Shown: positions 40,958-46,567 of the stretch, in pieces | Layout of the letters: each line of letters opens with the position of its first letter | Numbering within the stretch: the first letter of the stretch is position 1 | Assembly: GCA_964394815.1 (NCBI GenBank) | Contig: CAYMZC010000002.1 | Location: 1 to 46,567 of the forward strand | DNA length: 46,567 nucleotides | DNA from: Sandaracinobacteroides sp964394815 | Lineage (GTDB): Bacteria > Pseudomonadota > Alphaproteobacteria > Sphingomonadales > Sphingomonadaceae | Direction: 5' to 3' | The notes under the pieces: model-generated | What the model was told of the DNA's origin: nothing | Seen by the model: only the letters and a program-made list of their open reading frames with translations | The model's database searches: none | Made by a program: the position numbers and the translations under genes

Positions 40958-43900
40958 ATGGCGGCCAACCACCCTTATATTCCGCTTCGCGTGCAATCCT
41001 GCTTCTCGATGCTCGATTCGACCATCGAGGTGAAGGCGCTGGCGAAGGCCTGCCGTGCGCGCGGCCTTCCTGCCATCGGCCTGACGGACCGCGGGAACCT
41101 CTTTGCCGCCATGGCCTTCTCGAACGCCTGCATGGATGTGGGTGTGCAGCCTGTCATAGGCACCCTGCTGCCTGTCGTCAGGGACATGCCGCCCGGTTCG
41201 CTCAGGCCCGGCGCGAAGCCGCCTGTCGATCATCTCGTGCTGTTCGCCCGCGATTCCGGGGGCTGGCAGAATCTCCTGTCGCTCGTTTCCGATGCGCATC
41301 TGAAGGATCCGGGCACGCTTGACCGCCTTGCCGGGCGCACCGAAGGCCTGATCGCGCTTACCGCCGGGCCGGACGGCGCGCTGGCGCGGCTTCTGGCCGA
41401 GGGTCAGGCTGAAGAGGCGGACAGCCTTGCCCGCCGGCTGCAGGCCCTGTTCGCAGACAGGCTCTACATCGAGATTTCCCGCACCGCAGACCCGGTCGAA
41501 ACCGCGAGCGAGGAAGGCCTTATCGACCTCGCCCATGCGCTGGGCACCCCGCTTGTCGCCACCAATCCGGCGCGTTTTCTCGAGCCGGGCGGCCATGCCG
41601 CCCATGATGTCATGCTGTGTATCGCCGAAGGCCAGTATCTCGAATCGGCCGATCGCCGGCGGTCCAATCCGCAGCATTATCTTGCCAGCGCCGAGGAGAT
41701 GGCCGCCCGATTTGCAGACCTGCCCGAAGCGCTGGAGATGACCGCCCATGTGGCGCGCCGCACGGCCTTTGCCCTGAAGAAGCGCGACCCGGTCCTGCCC
41801 AAGCTCGTGGCCGACCCCGAGGCCGAGAAGGCGACGCTGCGGACGCTGGCTGAGGAAGGGCTGGCCGCCCGCCTCGCCGACCTGCCCGGAACCGACCCGG
41901 CGCCCTATCATGCGCGGCTCGACTTCGAGCTCGACATCATCGGGCGCATGGGCTTTGCCGGCTACTTCCTGATCGTTGCCGATTTCATCCACTGGGCCAA
42001 GGGGCAGGGCATTCCTGTCGGCCCGGGGCGCGGTTCGGGCGCCGGATCGGCCGTAGCCTGGGCGCTCAGGATCACCGATCTCGACCCGCTGGCGCTCGGC
42101 CTTCTGTTCGAGCGCTTCCTGAACCCCGAGCGCATGTCGATGCCCGACTTCGACATCGATTTCTGCGAAACCCGTCGCGAAGAGGTGATCCGCTACGTCC
42201 AGCAGAAATATGGCCGCGAGCAGGTGGCCCAGATCATCACCTTCGGAACGCTGAAGGCGCGCGCCGTGGTGAAGGATGTGGGCCGGGTGATGCAGCTGCC
42301 CTATGGGCAGGTGGACCGGATCTCGAAGATGATCCCGGCCAACCCGGCCGACCCATGGGATCTGAAACGCGCGCTCGAAGGGGTGCCCGAGCTCAATGCC
42401 GAGATCGAGGCCGACCCCAAGGTCCGCAAGCTGATCGACATCGGCCTCCAGCTCGAGAACCGGCCGCGCCATTCCTCGACCCATGCCGCCGGCGTCGTCA
42501 TCGGCGACCGCCCCCTGTCGGAGCTGGTGCCCCTCTACCGCGATCCCCGCTCGGACTTTCCCGTCACCCAGTTCGACCTGAAATGGGCCGAGGATGCAGG
42601 GCTGGTGAAGTTCGACTTCCTTGGCCTGAAGACCCTGTCCGTTCTGGCGCGTGCGGTGGCGCTGCTGGCGGACCGCGGCGTCGTGGTCGATCTCGATCAC
42701 CTGCCGCTCGATGACCAGCGGGTCTATTCCCTGATGACGCGCGGCGACACGGTGGGGGTGTTCCAGTTCGAATCCGAGGGCATGCGCCGCGCGCTGGCGC
42801 TGGTGAAGCCGACCCTGTTCGAGGACATCATCGCCCTTGGCGCCCTGTACCGCCCCGGCCCGATGGACAATATCCCGAGCTTTGCGGCCCGCAAATGGGG
42901 CCGGGAAGAGCCGGATTACCTCCACCCCATGCTGGAGCCGATCCTGAAGCCCACCTATGGCGTCATCATCTATCAGGAACAGGTGATGCAGATCGCCCAG
43001 GTGCTGGCCGGCTATTCCCTCGGGGAAGCCGATCTTCTGCGCCGGGCGATGGGCAAGAAGAAGAAGGAGGAGATGGACGCCCAGCGCGCCCGCTTCGTGA
43101 GCGGCGCCGAGGCCAATGGCGTGAAGCCCGAACGCGCCGAGTTCATCTTCGACCTGGTCGACAAGTTCGCCGGCTATGGCTTCAACAAAAGCCACGCCGC
43201 TGCCTACGCCCTCGTCGCCTGGCAGACCGCCTGGCTGAAGACCCACCACCCGGCCGCCTTCTGCGCAGCATCGATGGCCTATGACATCCACCTGACGGAC
43301 AAGCTCGCCGTCTTCGTGGATGACATGCGCCGCCTGGACATTCCGCTTCTGGGGCCGTGCATCAACGCCTCGGGGTCGGATTTCACGCTGGAGGACCTGC
43401 CCGACGGGCGGATAGCGGTGCGCTATGCCCTGGGGGCGCTGAAGGGCGTGGGCGAAAGCGCGATGGAGGACATCGTGGCCGAACGCCGGCGGGGCGGGCC
43501 GTTCCGCTCGCTCGACGATTTCGTCAACCGGATCGACCCGCGCGCCCTCAACCGGCGGCAGATGGAAGCGCTGGCCGCAGCCGGGGCATTCGACTGTTTC
43601 GAGCTGGCGCGGGCGCGCGTGCATGCCGCAGCCGAGCATCTGATGGCGGCCGCGACCCGGGCCGCCAATGCGCGGTCGACAGGGCAGGGCGGGCTTTTCG
43701 GCGGTGACAGCGCTGTCGAGGCCGTGCCGCTGCCGCAGGTGGACCCATGGCCGCCGGGCGAGCGTCTGGCGAGGGAACGGGAGGCCTTCGGCTTCTGGTT
43801 CTCCGGCCATCCGGTCGAGAATCATGCCGCCGTGCTCGCGGCCATGCAGGTGATCACCGCGACCGATGCGCTCGCCCGCCGCGCCCCGGCCGGAACACGG

Positions 43901-44434
43901 CTGAACCAGCGCATGGCGGGTCTGGTCGAGGCCGTGCGCTGGCGCACCCCGCAGGGCAAGGGACCTGACCGCCGCTACCTGATGGCCGACCTGACCGACC
44001 AGAGCGGCAAGTGGGGCGCCAATGTCTTCAACCCCGAGGCGCAGGCCGAAGTGGAAGCGGCCCTGGCCGCTGGCGAACCGCTGCTTTTCGACGTGGAACT
44101 GCAATGGCGCGAGGGAGACGAGACGCCGCGCCTGACCATCCAGTCAGCAAGGCCGCTTCAGGCGATGGTGAAATCGGCGCGCGCGCTGCTGACGATCGAA
44201 CTGGCGCCGGGGGCATCCCCCGGCCTGGTTCCCTCGCTTGCGGCCTGGTTGCCGCGCGGCGGGCGCTGTGTGGTGGAAGCGGGCGTGCCGCTGGCCGGTG
44301 GCGGCCGCGCCATCGTGCGGCTGGGGCAGGATTTCGCCCTGCCGCCCGGCGCCGAGACGGATATCGCCGAACTCGAAGGCGTTGCCGAGGTCATGGTCAC
44401 GGCCCTGTCCCAGCCGCTCAGGCTGGTGGCCTGA
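40958..44434 (+). CDS. dnaE: DNA polymerase III alpha subunit
   Basis: The replicative polymerase, 1158 aa. The N-terminal PHP domain (YIPLRVQSCFSMLDSTIEVK, cited partly; GLTDRGNLFAAMAF) is followed by the palm with GPGRGSGAGSAVAWAL and catalytic aspartates in MPDFDIDFCETRR (about 394-406). The fingers include YRPGPMDNIPSFAARK, IIYQEQVMQIAQ and GYGFNKSHAAAYALVAWQTAWLK. A helix-hairpin-helix (ALGALKGVGESAMEDIV) and an OB domain follow. ATG 40958 fits the family start. Its stop is immediately followed by the yhhN start (TGAATG). Confidence 0.98.
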   Translation: MAANHPYIPLRVQSCFSMLDSTIEVKALAKACRARGLPAIGLTDRGNLFAAMAFSNACMDVGVQPVIGTLLPVVRDMPPGSLRPGAKPPVDHLVLFARDSGGWQNLLSLVSDAHLKDPGTLDRLAGRTEGLIALTAGPDGALARLLAEGQAEEADSLARRLQALFADRLYIEISRTADPVETASEEGLIDLAHALGTPLVATNPARFLEPGGHAAHDVMLCIAEGQYLESADRRRSNPQHYLASAEEMAARFADLPEALEMTAHVARRTAFALKKRDPVLPKLVADPEAEKATLRTLAEEGLAARLADLPGTDPAPYHARLDFELDIIGRMGFAGYFLIVADFIHWAKGQGIPVGPGRGSGAGSAVAWALRITDLDPLALGLLFERFLNPERMSMPDFDIDFCETRREEVIRYVQQKYGREQVAQIITFGTLKARAVVKDVGRVMQLPYGQVDRISKMIPANPADPWDLKRALEGVPELNAEIEADPKVRKLIDIGLQLENRPRHSSTHAAGVVIGDRPLSELVPLYRDPRSDFPVTQFDLKWAEDAGLVKFDFLGLKTLSVLARAVALLADRGVVVDLDHLPLDDQRVYSLMTRGDTVGVFQFESEGMRRALALVKPTLFEDIIALGALYRPGPMDNIPSFAARKWGREEPDYLHPMLEPILKPTYGVIIYQEQVMQIAQVLAGYSLGEADLLRRAMGKKKKEEMDAQRARFVSGAEANGVKPERAEFIFDLVDKFAGYGFNKSHAAAYALVAWQTAWLKTHHPAAFCAASMAYDIHLTDKLAVFVDDMRRLDIPLLGPCINASGSDFTLEDLPDGRIAVRYALGALKGVGESAMEDIVAERRRGGPFRSLDDFVNRIDPRALNRRQMEALAAAGAFDCFELARARVHAAAEHLMAAATRAANARSTGQGGLFGGDSAVEAVPLPQVDPWPPGERLAREREAFGFWFSGHPVENHAAVLAAMQVITATDALARRAPAGTRLNQRMAGLVEAVRWRTPQGKGPDRRYLMADLTDQSGKWGANVFNPEAQAEVEAALAAGEPLLFDVELQWREGDETPRLTIQSARPLQAMVKSARALLTIELAPGASPGLVPSLAAWLPRGGRCVVEAGVPLAGGGRAIVRLGQDFALPPGAETDIAELEGVAEVMVTALSQPLRLVA

Positions 44435-45076
44435 ATGCTTTACGTCGCAGCCCTTGTGGCAGGTTTGTCCTTGCCGCTTGGCTGGGGCCTCGGCCTGCCG
44501 GACTGGGCGGCGATTGCCTGGAAGGGGGCGGGTGTCGGCCTTCTCGCCATCTGGGCCTCGCGCCTCGGGCGAAGCACCGATCATCGGCTTCTCGTGCTGG
44601 TGCTGCTGCTTGGGTCGATCGCCGACATGGTGCTGGAGCTCGCCTTCATCGCCGGGGCGATGATCTTCGCCCTCGGCCATATCGTCGCCATCACTCTTTA
44701 TGCCCGCCACCGTCGGTCCGGCCTCGGCGCGCGGGACGTGGCGCTCGCCGGGCTGTTCACTGGCGGCGCCATGCTGCTCGCGGCCCATCTGGCGATCGTG
44801 GACATGGCAGCGCCCGTCGCCGTCTACACGCTGTTCCTAGCGGCGATGGCGGCAATGGCGCTTCTGTCACGCTTTCCGCTGGCGGCGGCCGGCGCGCTTC
44901 TCTTCACGCTGTCCGATCTCCTGATCTTCGCCCGGATGGAGAGCCTTTCCGGTGCAAGCTGGGTGGGTCATGCCATCTGGTGGCTCTATTTTGCCGGCCA
45001 GGCGCTCATCGCGCGCGGTGTCGGCACGGCGCTGGGCGGGGCAGTCGTTCTTGACTCCGGGCACGTGCGGCGCTAA
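44435..45076 (+). CDS. YhhN family lysoplasmalogenase-like membrane protein
   Basis: The family includes animal TMEM86B, which cleaves the vinyl-ether bond of lysoplasmalogens; bacterial function is less clear. The 213-residue protein is almost entirely hydrophobic, with about eight helices and the family motifs KGAGVGLLA, GSIADMVLEL, AMIFALGHIVAI and FTLSDLLIFAR (conserved Asp residues within helices). ATG 44435 begins directly after the dnaE stop, so its translation depends on dnaE. The rpsB promoter overlaps its 3' end. Confidence 0.88.
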   Translation: MLYVAALVAGLSLPLGWGLGLPDWAAIAWKGAGVGLLAIWASRLGRSTDHRLLVLVLLLGSIADMVLELAFIAGAMIFALGHIVAITLYARHRRSGLGARDVALAGLFTGGAMLLAAHLAIVDMAAPVAVYTLFLAAMAAMALLSRFPLAAAGALLFTLSDLLIFARMESLSGASWVGHAIWWLYFAGQALIARGVGTALGGAVVLDSGHVRR

Positions 45077-45078
45077 CC
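45051..45078 (+). promoter_or_regulatory. Promoter of rpsB
   Basis: TTGACT (45051-45056), 16-bp spacer, CTAACC (45073-45078), followed by GCCCGCCC. It lies inside the end of yhhN, the -10 reaching its stop. The expected start near 45085 gives a leader of about 88 nt. Confidence 0.6.
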
Positions 45079-45095
45079 GCCCGCCCATTCCACAC

Positions 45096-45144
45096 GTGGG
45101 GGGAAACCTTCCGGTGCCGTGCCTCATGCCCGGCTTACCCCCAC
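45096..45144 (+). promoter_or_regulatory. Structured rpsB leader, candidate S2 autoregulatory element
   Basis: GTGGGGG (45096-45102) and CCCCCAC (45138-45144) pair perfectly and enclose CCGG...CCGG, which can form an inner stem. The closing stem ends 29 nt before ATG 45173, near an early GGAGG and the true Shine-Dalgarno AGGAGA. Ribosomal protein S2 regulates rpsB through leaders in other bacteria; whether this fold does so is inference. Confidence 0.45.
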
Positions 45145-45172
45145 GGAGGATCAACCGGTTAGGAGACAGATC

Positions 45173-45928
45173 ATGACGGCACAAGACGTGTCGATGCAGG
45201 CGCTGCTTGAAGCTGGCGCCCATTTCGGCCACCAGACCCACCGCTGGAACCCGAAGATGAAGCCCTACATCTTCGGCGAGCGCAACGGCATCCACATCCT
45301 CGACCTGTCGCAGACGGTGCCGCTGTTCACGCGCGCCCTCGACTTCGTGCGCGCCACTTCGGCAGCCGGCGGCAAGGTGCTTTTCGTCGGCACCAAGCGC
45401 CAGGCGCAGGAGCCTCTGGCAGAGGCGGCCCGCCGCTGCGGCCAGCATTATGTCAACCACCGCTGGCTGGGCGGCATGCTCACCAACTGGAAGACGATTT
45501 CCGCCTCCATCAAGCGCTACAAGACGCTTGAAGAGCAGCTTTCGGGCGACACGCACGGCTTCACCAAGAAGGAAGTGCTGAAGATGACCCGCGAGCGCGA
45601 CAAGTTCGAAGCCTCGCTCGGCGGCATCCGCGACATGAACGGCCTGCCCGATCTCATGTTCGTGATCGACGTGAACAAGGAAGACCTGGCCATCAAGGAA
45701 GCGACGGTCCTCGGCATTCCGGTGATCGCCATCCTCGATTCCAACTGCGATCCGGCAAACATCGCCTTCCCGGTTCCGGGCAATGACGATGCCAGCCGCG
45801 CCATCCAGGTCTATTGCAATGCGGTCGCCGATGCGGTGCTCGCCGGCAAGCAGGGCCATATGGCCGCCATGGGCGTTGATATCGGCGCCCAGGCCGAGCC
45901 CGAGGCCGAGGTCGCCCTCGGGGCCTGA
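45173..45928 (+). CDS. rpsB: 30S ribosomal protein S2
   Basis: S2 bridges head and body of the small subunit. The 251-residue protein shows MQALLEAGAHFGHQTHRWNP cited partly, KMKPYIFGERNGIHILDL, FVGTKRQAQE, NHRWLGGMLTNWKT and PVIAILDSNCDP. ATG 45173 follows AGGAGA at a normal distance; the upstream in-frame ATG 45119 would add 18 residues with no conservation. An acidic tail (AEPEAEVALGA) ends the protein. tsf follows after 209 bp with strong RNA structures between. Confidence 0.97.
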   Translation: MTAQDVSMQALLEAGAHFGHQTHRWNPKMKPYIFGERNGIHILDLSQTVPLFTRALDFVRATSAAGGKVLFVGTKRQAQEPLAEAARRCGQHYVNHRWLGGMLTNWKTISASIKRYKTLEEQLSGDTHGFTKKEVLKMTRERDKFEASLGGIRDMNGLPDLMFVIDVNKEDLAIKEATVLGIPVIAILDSNCDPANIAFPVPGNDDASRAIQVYCNAVADAVLAGKQGHMAAMGVDIGAQAEPEAEVALGA

Positions 45929-45935
45929 TGTCTCG

Positions 45936-45998
45936 CACGCGGGTTTCCTGCGTGTCATAAATCCGTAGCGGAGGGGCTGCACGAAGCCGTGCGGCCCC
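45936..45998 (+). promoter_or_regulatory. Two stem-loops between rpsB and tsf
   Basis: The first (45936-45954) is CACGC-GG...CC-GCGTG with a short T loop. The second (45973-45998) has an 11-bp stem GGGGCTGCACG/CGTGCGGCCCC (one G-U) with an AAGC loop. Neither has a T-run after it, so they are more likely RNA-processing or attenuation structures than simple terminators; partial termination cannot be excluded. Confidence 0.6.
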
Positions 45999-46055
45999 CC
46001 TGACTGCAGGAAGGCTTCGGGCCAGACGTTCCGGCCTTCCCGGTCAATGAAGCCA

Positions 46056-46126
46056 ACGCTCAAGCGAGCGCTCAAGGAAACAGCGAGCTTCGCTCAAGAA
46101 AACATTGAGCTTTGCTCAAGGAAACA
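46056..46126 (+). repeat. Three tandem mini-hairpins in the tsf leader
   Basis: Copies lie at 46064-46082, 46083-46104 and 46105-46126, after a partial copy at 46056. The consensus is GCGAGC-TTC-GCTCAAGGAAACA; copy 3 reads TTGAGC-TTT-GCTCAA, a perfect 6-bp hairpin with a 3-nt loop, followed by GGAAACA. The arms stay complementary although they differ between copies. Each copy also carries AAGGAAA or AAGAAAA, similar to a ribosome-binding site. The true Shine-Dalgarno AAGGAG comes right after copy 3. Confidence 0.8.
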
Positions 46127-46137
46127 AGGAGCCTGAC

Positions 46138-46567
46138 ATGGCCGAGATTACCGCCGCACTCGTGAAAGACCTGCGCGACCGCACCGGCGCCGGCATGATG
46201 GATTGCAAGAAGGCGCTGGTGGAAACCGGCGGCGACTTCGAGCAGGCCGTCGACTGGCTGCGCACAAAGGGCCTCGCCGCTGCCGCCAAGAAGGCAAGCC
46301 GCACGGCTGCCGAAGGCCTCGTCGGCGTTGTCGTCCAGGGCAATCGCGGCGCTGTCGTCGAAGTCAATTCCGAGACCGACTTCGTCGCCAAGAACACCCA
46401 GTTCCAGGACTTCGTTGGCGAAGTCGCGAAGGTCGCGCTCGAAACCGGCGAAGACGTGGCCGCCCTGCTGGCTGCATCCTATCCCGCCGGTGGCGGCACC
46501 GTCCAGGAAGTGCTGACGAACAACATCGCCACCATCGGTGAGCAGCAGGCCGTGCGCCGTGCTGCCA
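46138..46567 (+). CDS. tsf: Translation elongation factor Ts, N-terminal part
   Basis: EF-Ts exchanges GDP for GTP on EF-Tu. The 143 codons present begin at ATG 46138 and run off the window. Visible are the UBA-like N-domain (ALVKDLRDRTGAGMMDCKKAL cited partly, KGLAAAAKKASRTAAEG), the EF-Tu contact region EVNSETDFVAKN and the start of the core. AAGGAG precedes the ATG at about 8 nt. The order rpsB-tsf is universal in bacteria. Confidence 0.97.
   Translation, partial: MAEITAALVKDLRDRTGAGMMDCKKALVETGGDFEQAVDWLRTKGLAAAAKKASRTAAEGLVGVVVQGNRGAVVEVNSETDFVAKNTQFQDFVGEVAKVALETGEDVAALLAASYPAGGGTVQEVLTNNIATIGEQQAVRRAA

Noticed and set aside
40868..44104. Open frame of over 1000 codons antisense to dnaE, continuous with the flippase-like gene
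   Set aside because: It is the mirror of strong G/C third-position bias in dnaE; the translation is His/Gly/Arg-rich with no domain, and the real gene starts at ATG 40867.

Overview
The window is about 66% GC by eye and very densely packed. Apart from the first 3 kb it reads as the core chromosome of an alphaproteobacterium. The evidence is a small 4.5S-type SRP RNA next to dnaX-ybaB, the short ProRS lacking the large insertion domain, the cpoB-tilS and lolC-lolD-dnaE orders, an MJ0042-type zinc-ribbon gene beside a ydcF-plsC-DUF2125 operon, and ppiD-trpE. Order Sphingomonadales is my best guess from gene content and neighbourhoods; this is inference, not a database result.

Region 1 (1-3042): the edge of an integrative element sitting on the 3' end of a tRNA-Thr(CGT) gene. 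The tRNA-proximal gene is a tyrosine recombinase broken by one in-frame amber codon. Next to it is the N-terminal part of a SNF2-like helicase of the kind found in DISARM (DrmD-like) and related methylase/AAA anti-phage cassettes, reading out of the window to the left.

Region 2 (3.1-12.7 kb): queF and an alpha-methylacyl-CoA racemase (translationally coupled), dgt, an exported serine hydrolase, then on the opposite strand rodZ-cpoB-tilS (cell shape, Tol-Pal, tRNA modification), and the ribosome-associated GTPase typA/bipA.

Region 3 (12.7-25.7 kb): an unrecognised two-helix membrane protein, a DUF2254 membrane protein, tadA, aroK-aroB, a large secreted protein of unknown function, ppiD-trpE, bamD and recN.

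Region 4 (25.8-31.9 kb): on the minus strand ydcF-plsC-DUF2125, then a 33-bp tandem repeat array broken by a 100-N assembly gap, the SRP RNA gene, and dnaX-ybaB. The repeat copy nearest the SRP RNA supplies its likely -35 element.

Region 5 (32-46.6 kb): an acyl-CoA dehydrogenase, secG, pyrG, a small lipoprotein, proS-lolC-lolD, a polytopic flippase-like membrane protein, dnaE-yhhN, rpsB and the start of tsf. The rpsB and tsf leaders carry unusual RNA structure, including three tandem mini-hairpins just before the tsf ribosome-binding site.

Two patterns recur across the window. First, at least four genes have short tandem duplications that copy the stop codon, and a fifth has one just before its stop. 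Second, the promoters of translation and secretion genes share a TTGNNN - 16/17 bp - CTAWGC-like pattern followed by a C/G-rich discriminator.
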